Shown here: in pieces, positions 11,857-25,106 of the stretch
How positions within the stretch are numbered: the first letter of the stretch is position 1
Layout of the letters: each line of letters starts with the position of its first letter
DNA from: Anticarsia gemmatalis
Taxonomy: Eukaryota > Arthropoda > Insecta > Lepidoptera > Erebidae
DNA length: 64,000 nt
Direction: 5' to 3'
Assembly: GCF_050436995.1 (NCBI RefSeq)
Contig: NC_134758.1
Span: 7,750,001 to 7,814,000, forward strand
Notes under the pieces: generated by a model
Told to the model about the DNA's origin: nothing
The model's database searches: none
The model's input: only the letters and a program-made list of their open reading frames with translations
Translations under genes and position numbers: made by a program

Positions 11857-12332
11857 ATGCCATCAAAAACATTCTGTAAAAACCTCAAGTCTCGCCGTAA
11901 AAAGTTGTGAGATCGATATAATACCAAGTCGATTAATCTATTTAGTCTCTACTTAAAGGACCTTCTGTCTTATGTTATTACGTATGTTATTATCATGCCA
12001 ATTTAAAAAAAAATACCTTTAAAACAATTAGATCGACTTGGTCATCGCAAGAAAACATAAATTCGCCATTAACATTTCAGGAGCATTAACTTCTCGTCCT
12101 GCTGTGTAGTGTGATACATACTAATAATTAAATCATGCGATGGCCAGGTCGGTCTAATTGTTTTAAAGGTATTTTTTTTTTAAATTGGCATGATGATAAT
12201 AACATACGTAATAACTTAAGACAGAAGGTCCTTTAAGTAGAGACTAAATAGATTAATCGACTTGGTATTATATCGATCTCACAACTTTTTACGGCGAGAC
12301 TTGAGGTTTTTACAGAATGTTTTTGATGGCAT
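11857..12332. mobile_element. 476-bp foldback element with about 195-bp inverted arms
   Basis: Left arm 11857 to about 12050 and right arm about 12137 to 12332 are nearly perfect inverted copies, both starting ATGCCATCAAAAACATTCTG. I saw only a substitution (TTATG/TTAAG), a 3-bp indel (ATC) and a T-run length difference. The loop is about 85 bp. There is no coding capacity. No clear target duplication is visible at these limits, so the true ends may differ by a few bases. It directly abuts a MITE M fragment. Confidence 0.7.
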
Positions 12333-12334
12333 AT

Positions 12335-12393
12335 AAAATTTCTCGATGACAAGCAGGTTGTCGGTAGTCGATAGTAGTAGAGAATCGAGCTAC
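12335..12393 (-). mobile_element. MITE family M terminal fragment
   Basis: The reverse complement reads GTAGCTCGATTCTCTACTAC, CTATCGACTACCGACAACC and TCATCGAGAAATTT, matching the left third of family M. The rest is missing where the foldback element begins, suggesting the MITE was broken by that insertion. Confidence 0.5.
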
Positions 12394-12916
12394 TGTATCG
12401 TGTTTCAACAGTCATTTGTCATGAATAGAAATATCGTAATACAAATTATGTATACTCCCGTGAAGGTTTACGTAGAAACAAGAAAATCCTTTAAGAGAAT
12501 TTCTAATGGTAAGTCTAATGGTACGGCCGTGATTTTGGTTTATTAAGGATCTTGACATTTCAAATTCGCGGCGAAGGAAGACTTGACCCTTGTCGTTTCC
12601 GAGAGTAAGCTTAGATGTTTTTAGAGAGCACTTGACCTCCGAGAAAATTGATGTTAAGCAAAATTAAAGAAAATGACCGATAACCCTCCATGTAAGATGA
12701 AAGAAAACTGAAAATTCAGTCTTTAATTGAACTATATACTGGTGTTTTGAACCTAAGTTGTACTAACAAATAAAATTGTTTAAGCAAGTGCACGTAGACG
12801 TGATTGAAGCAAACCATAGTTGATTGTGTAGCCGCGACTAAATTATCTCAAGTGAGGACTCGTTTATTCTATTTACTTTAAACAGTACGGTACAGTACAC
12901 TACATTGTCCACATTA

Positions 12917-13173
12917 TCTATACTAATATTATAAAGCTGAAGAGTTTGTTTGTTTATTTGTTTGAACATGCTAATCTCAGGAACGCTTGGTCCGATTTTA
13001 AAAAGTCTTTCAGTGTTAGATAGTCAATTTATCTGGTAAGGCTATAGGCTATATATCATCAAGCTACGACCAATAGGAGCAGAGTACCAGTAAAAAATGT
13101 TACAAAAACGGGCAAAATTATGACCCATTCTCTCTTTAAATGTGACGCAAGCGAAGTTGCGCGGGTCAGCTAG
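12917..13173 (+). mobile_element. non-autonomous Helitron-like element, family H1
   Basis: A complete copy: TCTATACTAATATTATAAAG after A, then GAACATGCTAATCTCAGG, and the end GCGCGGGTCAGCTAG before T. The subterminal hairpin is CGCAA-GCGAAG-TTGCG. At 257 bp it has the same length as the copy at 54487, suggesting fairly recent spread. Confidence 0.8.
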
Positions 13174-13354
13174 TGATATGATATAGTATGTAAGATTTAG
13201 CCGCTAAGTGATGTGCATTGTTATCGTTAATTTAGTTCGACTTGGGGAGAATGCGCCTCGGTCAATTGACTCTGTATTGACTCAACGATTCGCTGATTCT
13301 GTTCTTTAAATAAACAATCAATTGAATGTGAGTTCGTGTATTGAATGGAGATAC

Positions 13355-13370
13355 CGTTAAACGTTTAACG
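13355..13370. promoter_or_regulatory. 16-bp perfect palindrome
   Basis: CGTTAAACGTTTAACG is a perfect palindrome in AT-rich DNA. It could bind a dimeric factor but has no gene context, and a chance occurrence is possible. Confidence 0.15.
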
Positions 13371-16300
13371 TTTTACTGGTTAATTGAGTAATTCTGTAAG
13401 CGATTCAAAATTATCGATAAACGATTTTTTCCATTCATAGAGAGCAAATGACTCTCCTATAACATAGTCCTTTAGTTAATAGGGACATACGGATCAAATT
13501 CACATTTTTTTGTAAGAAGGGAGAAAAAATCTCTTAAAAAAATCTTGCATGGCTTCAAATGTTCAACTCTTTTACCTAGCCAACTTTTGTTCTACCGTGC
13601 ATAATCGAAAAAAAACTATATTGCTCTCAATCTACCATATAAGCACTTAATCAATGTAGGTCATTACACCGCAACAAAAAAGGCAAGTCACTTTTGAAAC
13701 AAAAATCAATGGTGCGGGCTTCTGGCGCACAAAGGTGTGCCCTTCTGGTCAAACTTACGAAACGAAAATTTTTCCTTCATCAACATTAAGAACCATCGAA
13801 ATAACCAGTTGTGGAAAATAGTTTTATTAAAAATAGCTTTTCTGATCGGAATTTCCAAAATTACCTCTGTAGTCTGCTCCTCTACACTTTTTAGGGAATC
13901 TTCATATCAAATTTCAAACTTCTACTTTCTAAGATTTTCAATAGGTACTATATACAGATATACAGTAATCGTATAAACGCTGTTTATTATTTTTTAGTTC
14001 ATATTTTCTTTTAACTTCCGCGTTTTCCTTCACATGAATATTTTCTTTAAACTTCCGGTGATACATCACAACTACGCGTAATATTATGAAAGCCAGGGGT
14101 CATAATATATGTCATATAGAATCTCAACATCCGGTAATATTCCACAGAGATATTAACTATCCCGAGTAAATAACATGCTATGCGACTATTTACATAACCA
14201 TTTCGTAATAATATCTAATGTTTGAACCTATGTCATCGTTTCAAAATAGCATGATTAAATATCTATATTAATATATAGTGAAGAAAAACCTTTTGTCTGT
14301 TTATATTTATGTGGATATTTTCAAAGACAGCCGATTCGATTCCAAAATCGTTTACAGTAACAAACAACTACTACAACAATATTATCTCTGGTGAACATTT
14401 TTGTTGATCAACTAGGTAAATGATTGGAAAATTGCATAGAACCTTACCATAAAAAGACAATGGCCCGCCGTACTCAAAGTTATAAAAGGACAGAATTTAT
14501 TCGAAAGCTCTAAAAATCATCTCTAAACTATCTAACAGATTCAGTTCTTTTTTGTTTACTGATATAAATGCTCCTTATTTTGGTGCTTCTAACTTAAAGT
14601 CGGAAAATCGTCAAATACCTTTATTACAACGGAGATAAAGTTGCGGGCTAAAACTAGTAGCGGAGAACGGAGATAAACAACAATTTAATGCACTCATGGT
14701 GTCACAAATGACGTAAGAATATACATTGTCAATTGCAGATAGCTAAGATGTAACATACGTAATGTTTACCATTAATACCTACTCATATACTATTAAATTG
14801 CATCGTCAATAATGTAAATAATGCAAAAGGTTATACATAAGATGCTGAATCATGCTGTTGTGTCGTGGACGCGTTATCAATGTTTGTGAACCTAAACAAA
14901 AGTGCATTTGAGGTTTCTATGACTTTGGTTAAAACTTTAAGAGTAAGTTTTGACTTGGAAAATGATTGATTGTAAAATGTAAAAGGAAATTTTAAAAATG
15001 GATACCTATACTTATTGGGTTTGAATACCTCTAGACAGAGCTGCAATGTGCGGTGTACCATTCGCAAAATTGTAGCCTAGATCCATCCTTCATTGATTTT
15101 TTAGCTTATTTATAACATAGTGAAGGATATTATGAAGGGTTGTAATCACTTAACTTTTTTAACAAAAGCGTAGTATTTTTGTGAGGTCAAACGTTTACGT
15201 TTTGGTCAAAGTTGTAAACGAGTAGGTACCTACCTATGTATGTTTGCATAATATGCCAATGAATCATTCCATAATCTAAACAATATCGTGAAACTGATGA
15301 AATAGTGACGTTTTTTGATGAAGCACTTACCTCTTTATCGCAAACCATGTGTTCTTAATGGCCTCGGCTGGTGAGATTGCACGTTTGAACTACGATCATT
15401 AACTTATCTGCGTCTAAAGATCAATGTTTTGTAGGCGTTTTATCCTACGTTTAAAATAAATACGAAAGTTTGTTACGATGAACATGTGTTTGGTACTTCG
15501 CATAATAACTATTATATAGATTTTGGTGAAATTCGGCGCTTAAATAGTTTATATCCCGGATTAAGGCATATGATAGCTTAGGAAATTGTTTCCATTCGGA
15601 CGATGCTTATAAGTTATAATTAAACTTAAAGGATTAAGATGTAATTTGGCACACTGATAGCTTATAACCCGTTATCACATAGGATACTATACTTTTTACC
15701 CCCGGAAAATCACTCTATACGGACAAAGTCGCGGGCAGAAGCTATTTAGTAAATTAAGTGACGTATTATAAAGCAGGGGTTTACGTAACGATCGTTGGTG
15801 TTCTACATTGTATGACAGTGGTCCAGAAGCAGGTGATCTGACGGCATAGTTGGCAGGCCGAGGTTACTCTTACTGCCAAGGTACGCGCTTCCTAATTTCC
15901 CAGCCGTAAACATTTTGTAGGCGGACAAGACGTGCTCCAGTTACACTCAATGAAATTAAAATAAGAATAGAATGAAGATTGACTGTAGTAAATCTTAAAA
16001 TAACTGAATATGAGACGAGTGACATGTGTCGTCACAGAGGTTACAAATCCGTTGGAAAATGTTTGATGAATGACAGTATACAAGGAATAACTAAACGCAT
16101 TTTGATTACACAGAAGCAAAATGACGAATTTGAAATTTCTTTAAATTTTTAAATAATTATAGAGTTCCAATGTTAAATTATGCTTTTATAAAATATTTTG
16201 TTTGAGCTAACTGAAGTGCGTCTACTAAAGAGAAACAATTGACCCTATAAATTATGTACGCAGACTTCAGAACATGCAAAGGAAGCTTTTCGGAGGTTCA

Positions 16301-19300
16301 TGAACCTGAATAAAGGACAATGCTTCGGGGTAATATTTAATCCATATCCTTAGAGAAATATTGCTTCAGATGAGAGGAATCACGATTAACGATGACAAGT
16401 GCGTAATAACGGAAACTTTCACCATTTTGTCAGAAAACAAAAGCGCCGTTCACGAACAGACACACCCAAAATCCTGGCCTTCTTTGGAAACAATCCAATA
16501 ACAAAATACGCAGAACTGAAATTCTTGTATATTTATAACTTTGAAGATTACGTTAAAATGTACTTCTTGAACTTTCCATTATTATAAGACCAAATAGTGC
16601 AATCTTCAGTATCAGTCGGCTTTGCTTTTTTAAGAACGTTGGCTTTAAAAATGATGTAAAATAGGTAACAAATTAAATATTTCTTAAAAGTTCCATAGAC
16701 TCTGCCTATACTCCAAGGAAAGTCAGACATCATTTCATATTTATTGTCTCGGTTTCCCAAAAAAAAGGGACCCTAATCAATTACTTGCGACTCATCATTA
16801 TACAAACTTTGTATTGAACTGGAACAGCGCCTCTAGTGGAGAACGCAAGAACTAATTTTGTATGTACGAGCGCTCAAATCTCTAAAATCATTTCTAAACG
16901 TTTTCCATTAACAAGTAACAAGCTCAAGGCTGTTTCAATTGTATCGAAACTTACATAATCAATACATTGTATAACAATAAACATAACTGCATTGTTTTCT
17001 TTATCATCTTTTATGTGGCTGTAATGTAATACGAGTTCCTACGTAAAATGTACTGTGTTATGTACTATGATAAGTTAGCCACTTACTCTGCAGGCGCGAT
17101 TGTAAAGAGCGGAATATTCATTACGTTGACTGACACTCGATTAACGATGTATGAGCCGATATTAGTTCAAACTATGGTAGATGTGTCTTCTCACTAACCT
17201 ACCGATATAATGATGGAAAACAGCTTGAAGCCGCTAATGCGTTTGATATTTAATTTCTTTTTGTCATTTCTTTAGTAGGTGCCAACGTTCGTTTTGCTAA
17301 ATTCTTGAAAATTTTACAAATGCAACCTAAAGTCATAGTGATTATAGTCACTCGAAAGCCTATAATAGCTTAATGACTGTTATCTTAGTGAACAATAGCC
17401 GGGACCGGAATTTTTCCTTCCGTGGTACTGACTGGTACTTCGCGCCCTCCGAAAAGTCCGAACTACGGTTCTGGATAATTTTCAGTACTCTATATTTCCT
17501 GTGTATCTCGCGACAAAATAAACACTAGCCATCCCTGTTCTGCCTCTATTATGTTATCATTTTTGCACAAGACACTCTTCTAACGCTTTCATGTACAACC
17601 TCTTTAGGAATGTAGAGAGCATAGTGAGGTCCACTAGAAAATCCTGACAAATCCTTTTACTTCGCAAAATAAAACTGAATACAAAAAGCTTGAATATGTT
17701 ACAAGTCGTATTATATTCTATCTTTGTGTAGCATGAAATTGTAATCTAATATATTAGTTATTACTGTAGAAAGCCTCATGTCTCTTCATAAATTTGTTCA
17801 ATCGATTCAGACCAATTAATAATGTGATAGGCGCGAAATTAACTCGCGCTGCAGGATTTAATGCATAGCAACTGATACCCTTCAACTTGTTTTAACATAC
17901 ATTTTAGTAACTTTAATTCAGCTTAGATAAACTCTCAGAACAACTCCTCCTTCTTCTTTATTATGAAAATTAATTAGTCCCACAAATAGATTAGTGAATA
18001 TGAGTGTCAGGAACGCAAAGACGACATTAGCTAAAGCTACGAACTTCGTGCAGTCAGCGGATTCATAATACGGTATGGATAGGATTTGGGTAATCTATTC
18101 TTCAAGTGTAGTAAATATTGTCTCAAAGGCCCTAGGAGTGAAGCTAAAGAAAATAAAAAACACTGAGGTGCTAGTATTTTTATCTTTCAACACTCAATAC
18201 TCGGTCTTGGGACGAAGATTTCATTTGGGGTTTCTGATAAGAATTTTGAAGTAGCAACCAAAATAATTGCTCGAAGCATCAATAGCTCGCAAATGTAGTC
18301 TACTTAAAGAGACTAAAGAACCTACTAGTAAAATGTAGATATCATGAAACCTCTGCCTTTAGTAGGTTCATCATTCTATGAATCATAATCAACATATTCA
18401 AGTTTCTTAACTCACGAAGACGCGAAATCAAATGTAAAATAGAACATTGTTTGAATGCAACGTTCGCTCCCGGCATTCTTTACCAGCATATAAACCAAAT
18501 GGCCATGCACTTGAACCAACTTCACCTTAATTGAAACTGTCGATAGCCGTCGTAAATAACAATTACTCTGTACCATGAAACTGGATCATAAAAGGCAAAT
18601 TAAAGCATAGATGTGGGCCAGATTGGATGTTTTAAGTTTAATGAGACGACTAGAAAAACTAAAAAAGAAACAATTTATAACTAATCTTAGATAAATATTT
18701 TAACTGATAAAATGTGAAGGATACCTTAGCGACTAATATCAACCCAGTATTTAGCAGCATAAAACATCTAAGTTTCGTAAAGACAAACAACAGTTGAATA
18801 AAAATATAAATGAACAAAAATTGGTAATTGATAAAATTGTTTTGGTTATAAATATTTTAGATCACAGTCTTCTTAGGTCTTTAACCTTAGGTTACAGATG
18901 CATATCTTTGAACTTGTAGACGCTTTGCGGTCTTTACGACTCTACATTTTTAGTTTTAAAAGTTCTGATTTGCTACAATCAAGTGAATTGACCAATAATT
19001 TACAAACAATTGTTGAATAAGCTTCAATAAAGTTGGTTGCATGGCAATAAACTCAGGGACGCAATGATCTCGCTCGTTGTGAGAGACGAAACTGAGGTCA
19101 AGTAGAGCCCGCTCATAAATAACAATTAAAGGGCCGGGGTTGCGGCTGTACCGACAAGTGCATGCGTGGACAATGGACTCCTTGTACAACGATCGCCAAT
19201 TTAATGCCAATAAATTTAAAATTGTTGCATGTTATAGGTGAATATTTTAACCAACAGACAATATCAAGCATAATACAAAAATATTTATTAATATTTCATC

Positions 19301-19532
19301 CACAGAGAAAGCTAACCACCTATAAAGTTAAGACAAACATACTACCATTATAATCAATAGCCGATAAAAGGTAACTATTGAATGGAACAATCAAACATAG
19401 ATTTCAGAAAGGAATGCTGCAAGAAGTTTATTTACTCACTGTAATCGTATTCATAAAGCCAAAAACACATCGTAGCATCGTTGAACCGCAACAGAACAAA
19501 CAAACACTAAACGTAAAAGACCACTTCAGTTT

Positions 19533-19556
19533 ACGACTACGACTACGACTACGACT
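19533..19556 (+). repeat. hexamer microsatellite (ACGACT)4
   Basis: Four exact tandem copies of ACGACT. Confidence 0.85.
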
Positions 19557-21479
19557 AGACTTCAAAGCTTAACTTCCGAAGGAACAATGAAGGAATATAT
19601 TTTATGAGTGACAGATCTATCATGAGGGCGACGACCTGTCTAGGGATGTTTGAAGATTGCATCTTGCATCCAATCTCTGTTATCCATTTTATTAAGTTTG
19701 GCGAAGTGACGAATAAAACGCATTTTATGGGTTCAGTGTTAGTCTAGCCAAAGCTTTGTAGTTTATTAAATTCTCCCGCCACAATCGTCTCTATGTAAAG
19801 AATTTATTTTTGTCAAATTTACTTAGTAATTGGGTATCTGTTTGAATAATTTCGCATCAGCAGCGTGTCGAATTGTTGTATAAGTTTCAATAATACTATA
19901 GTTAAGAAGGTATTGAGTAAGAATGAAAAGAAGATTTTGTTAATGTAAGTATATCAAGTTGAATCATGAGAGCTATTGATCGTGGATATTTGTGGGGGCG
20001 TACCGTGTATCGCGAACAAACGGGGCTTGGGTGTGGGATTTCTCTTTTCCTGAGTTCCACGCAAGCTGAACCGCCGGCAAAACTACTACCCATTGGATAG
20101 TAACCTACGAAACAATAAATAAAGCCATTACCCAAAGAAGACATACGTTATTGACAACGGAAATTTAAGAAAAACAATACACTAAGGAGAAAATCTATCG
20201 TGTAAGACATGAACTTAAGATTTATAAATGGAAAGAGATGAATTACTACTATGTCTGAATAAAACTTCGCAAATAACCACCAAAACTCCAAAACAGCATT
20301 TACTCACTGTCTGTGGTAAACCCCGATTGAATGGTTGTAAAAATTCAAATTAAAAATAAATAAGTACCTACAGAATATCTCAAACAGAAGTTTGGTAAAT
20401 CTGAGGATTTGTCGGGCAGTCTAAAGATATACAACGCTTCGGGCTTCTACAGTGTCATAGCTGTTTATAAATCTATAATTATATAAAATCATTCAATATT
20501 TCACGTCAGGGAAAATGAGGAATGAGGATACCGACATTAAATTGGTTTCTCTTTCCTTCCGCTGTTCGTGCAGAAATTTATACAGATTTAAACTTTCATA
20601 CACATTATAATTAATATCTTTAACGACTTTGTCTGTTAAAACTCGTGTAATCATGAAAATCTAAAATCGAATAGATATAAAAATAATCATAGTAAACTGT
20701 TTATATATTAATAATCCATGCTTCGACTCTACATTTCGATCCTAACGCTATCATCCTGAAACTGTACACACAAGCGATAATATTTGTATTGTTATTGGTA
20801 TGGTTCTGTCATTTTCAATGACATTTTTAATACATAGATGTAGGTACTGTTCAATTTCCACATCCGTTCGTAATTTTAAAAACACAAGCCTATAAGACTC
20901 TTCAGCGCTAATTAATCAATCTAAATACGCTTTAGCTGATTTCTTACATTGATAATTCATCTAGATGACGAAGCGTTTGTGACAAAAATAAAAAGCACAT
21001 ACACCATTTTTTATCAATAACTGGCAAAAATTCTTCATGTTTCATCATATTTGCCTTAGAAACAACTTAGTGTGATGACAAAGCTATTTTTACAATAACT
21101 GAAAATAAAATTACGTAAGGAAAGCTATGGAGACAAGTATAGCACCTCAGAAACACGCCGCCAAAGTTTTGTTTACATGACCTATGCCCGGGGTCAAGGT
21201 CACGACCTTACATTTCATATACCAAATCTTACTTCCCAACAAACGTATCTTTTTTACACTCAGAATCTGGTTCCAAAGATGTAGCCGCAGAAGTATTGCG
21301 GATCTACTAATGAAATAACAGTGATTGTTTTGAAAGGATTCATGTGTATTGAAAGCGCTATTTACAATCAGCCAACGATACGAACCTGTCAGTAACGACG
21401 GCACTCTCGAAGTATCACTGAAGAGTACTACCGAATCCACATCACCAAAACACTTCACCTTCTGTCTATGTAACCAATG

Positions 21480-21645
21480 ACGGAAGACGATCACGTATGT
21501 GACGAACGAGAGCGAAAGTGCATCGGTTTATTTTGTCAGCGGTGTTTTCATGTGCGACGGCGCGGCGTGAGCCGACGACTGGCGGTAGCCGGTAAGGACG
21601 CGGGAAGGTCGGCCGCGGCAGCTGCGCATGCGCCGTGATCACCAT
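21480..21645. promoter_or_regulatory. GC-rich patch with an NRF-1-like palindrome
   Basis: This GC-rich interval, isolated in AT-rich DNA, ends with TGCGCATGCGCC. The 10-bp palindrome GCGCATGCGC (21624-21633) matches the NRF-1/alpha-Pal consensus seen at housekeeping promoters. The short frames across it have no domain. It may mark a promoter or non-coding first exon, but I found no linked coding exon. Confidence 0.3.
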
Positions 21646-24600
21646 AAATGTAGCCAAACACTGCCAATTTTTTGACCTCTGGCAAAAGTTTGGACAATAT
21701 TTGTGATAAGGGTCACGTTTACGTTATCCGTCCCACTGTTATTTCATTGGCGCGTAGATAGCGACCAGATTGCAACGTCACGTTCTAGAACAGCTGCCAC
21801 GTCTGCTACCATAGCCTCGTGACTCCCAAGTCTTATTCATTCAGAAAGCATGTGATCTTACACTGAAAGTCATGAAATCCATTAAACTACGTGGGTTGTT
21901 TTATAGGTGTCTATTAAACTGTGATTATACTGTCATACCATGGTGGCACCACCAGCTGGCCGGATTTAAATAGCAAATGTTCTCTGTCTACTTAGATACT
22001 AGGTAGATACTTATCGTAGTGTAATGTTTAGAGATGCACGTACATAATGTAGGTAACATTTTGCTCTACATACATAATTAACATTGTCCTTTGCTGCTTA
22101 GTATGTGCTCATTACAATATTACTTAAACATATTATAATTTTCTTCAATATGATTCATTCTTAAATGGGTTACGTCAAGTAAGCAGCCCGCAGATTTGGC
22201 CGATATAAATACACTTGTAGTAGTTACCCATAAAAATTACTACAGCGCCCAGGGCTTAACTAGAGCCAAGAGTCGAAAATGAAAATAAATTTAAGTTTGT
22301 TGACTGTAACAATATTCCGGTAGAGGCGCTGTCGTCAAACGTAAAAAAGCAAAATTTAGTAAAAACGGCAAGCATCACACTGTAGTTACAAACAAACAAA
22401 AACGAAAAACGGCCCTATTCGGAAATTGGTTGAACTTGTGAACCGACTGGCTGGTTCAATTCAATTCATTTTCACCCGAGAATTATATTAAGAAAGGGTA
22501 CCATAACAACAACACCTCTTAGCACCACCCCCTGAACGGTGCTGTAGGATGTTTCACGTATTACATAATAGGTTGTAGTGATGTCAAAAGTAACATCGAA
22601 AAACTGATCCATGTACCGTGAATAACATAACAATGTGCGTATGCAATAATGTGCAGAGACGTCAATTATCGATACATGATTGTGACGCTCCTATGCCTTT
22701 CGGCTTTCAGCGCAAATGCATCGCTATCAGTGCACCTACATGAAATATTGGTTCGCTATAGATATTTACTCTACATAGGTACTTTTCCCCACCATCATTT
22801 TATTAAAATCCCTGAAGGGATAAAAAAATGTTACGAGAATATACTAAGATCAAGTAAACTACTATACTTAGCTGTTTTCTATACTTTCTGGATTCAATCT
22901 CTTGTTCGAATCTTTGGCCAAATAATAAAACGCGATCGAAATAAATTGAAAGTTGCTAACTTTCATGAGAAAAGAGTAAGTAACTCTTATTTAAAATGTT
23001 CACCATTTTTTAAATATTTATTATTATTTAATTAATATTGGACCTCAGAAAAAGCCCTTCACCCATAGCCCATTGACAAGTTACAGTAATCCTAAAAGGC
23101 TAGGTTTCAATGCCACAGCAATATTTGTCAAATGTGACAGGTTGTAATACCAAAATTGCCAGCATTTAAATTTCAAATCTTCCGGTTTATGAGCTAGGTA
23201 TCTCATCTCTCTGATTATAACGAAATCGGCAAAACGTGGTGTTTCTTCCTGAATTAAAAATAATGCTGGGTATTATTTTGTACTTACATGACATTGTGTG
23301 AGGTAATTCCTCTAAAATGTTATTCACAAAGTATACTGATAAAACTTGAATAATAAACATTAATTTAAGACAATCTTCTGTTACGTTTACAGCTAAACCA
23401 CTTATGAAAATTCGATTTCTATGCATGTAAAATGACCTATAACCGCAATCGCAATATTATACTCACGTACCTATTATAATATGGTTCTAAATAAATAAAA
23501 CTGAACTAGATATATTTCTTGAATATCTTAAATTCAGACCACATTGTGTGATAAAATAATAATTAGACCTTATGAATAGATATGTAAATGTTTATGTTCA
23601 AATTTCCTACTATTACGGGAAACCGGAAAGGGCGAGTAATATCATAAATGAGCCCATTTTGCCCCGACTTAACAATAATTATGCAAAACACGCATTACGT
23701 CGGGAAGGGGTTCTCTTCTTAGAACCTAACGTTTTTTTTATGTTTAAATGAGTATCATTGTTAACCTATTTTTAAGATATTTTGTATGGAAATAGTAGAA
23801 AACCCTATTTGTATTTATTCTAAATAAAGAAACACATCACAGTTACTGACTAACCCGCAATATGTACAGATACATAGTTACGTATTGCATGAATGATGTA
23901 TGTAAGTACCTATAGGTAGGTACCTAGCAGGCAGGTATGATTGCGTGCGCGTTTCCGTAACGCGTGGTACCTACCGTAAGCCTTTATACATCTCTATATT
24001 TTAGTATAGTTTATCTAGGCGTCACTCCGTCACAAATAGTCACAATAATATAGGCACGTAGGTACTGCAGACACAATGAGCGCGGCGGGAGCTGTCCGCA
24101 ATCTTTACAATAATATATCCGGCCCCACCTTAGTCGCATCGTTACGTAGGTAAATATTTGACTAGAAACTAGGAAAATAAAACATTTATTTACATCACCA
24201 GGTTTTGGTGCACAAGGTACAAAGCCACCTGCAAAATTATCAATGGGGAAAAAATGTAAAATAAAAACAAAAATAAACATAGTAACAAGCTCGTTTGGAC
24301 ATTTTATTCATGTAAATTTGCAGATATAATTAATACAAATTATGGTCATGTAAATTGGGATCTATGATAAATAATTATAACTAATAGCTGGTTTAGGACA
24401 CTGTCTTATACCGTCTCCGAATAGGTTAGATTCCAGCCATTGTTTAATTTTGATGACTCATTGAAATATAAAAAGGCAGTCTCGGAGGTGTGGCATTACA
24501 AATACTGTCTTACTCCTAAGTTTACATAATGAGATTTTTATTGTGATAGTGATAAAACACAAACTTAAACTATGTGAACATTCTACTTCCTGAATGGCTA

Positions 24601-25106
24601 CTATATGCATGCATGACTCCTTTACATTAGGTTCCTCACCTTCTAGGATGTTGTTATAAGTGCAGAGCTATGTCATTATGTCAACTAAATTCCTAAAAGA
24701 TTAATGTGACAAAACCTATATTGTCTACATGTCATACATCACAATTTTTCCTAAAGTTATCTGTACAGTTTGTGTAATTTAAAATGTCTAGTATAATGCC
24801 AATTACTTTACATTTTTAAATAATAACCCTTTGCTGAGCAGCCTGTGTATTATATACTTTGCTGCAAACTGTTTACAGGACTTGTGTAATATTAGTTCAG
24901 CAATGCCTTTAATATGTAATCTACACAATTTCTATTTCAAATAATTCAGGATTGCTAACAAAACAATCTAGATACAAAGTAAATTATTCACAAAGAAATC
25001 CATAAATAAACTTTTTATTAAAAATGTATAAGACTGAAATACTTTGTATGTTGACACTACTGATTTCATGAATGCATGATCATTCATTTCAGAGAGCAAT
25101 GTTATA

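Larger units (their letters stand above)
6061..25106. other. gene-free stretch of about 19 kb
   Basis: I found no coding exon that I could support. The interval holds MITE copies, tRNA-derived SINEs, a Helitron, a long inverted-repeat element, a microsatellite and one GC-rich patch, each listed separately. The remaining sequence (roughly 13,200-21,480 and 21,660-25,100) is AT-rich with nothing I recognise. Part of the last kilobase is probably the 3' UTR of the SRPK gene. Confidence 0.5.

Noticed and set aside
22649..23035. 128-residue open frame with a signal-peptide-like start (MIVTLLCLSAFSANA)
   Set aside because: After the hydrophobic start the sequence has no domain and no spaced cysteines, it lies in AT-rich DNA, and no exon partner was found. 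It is most likely a chance frame, though a small secreted protein cannot be fully excluded.
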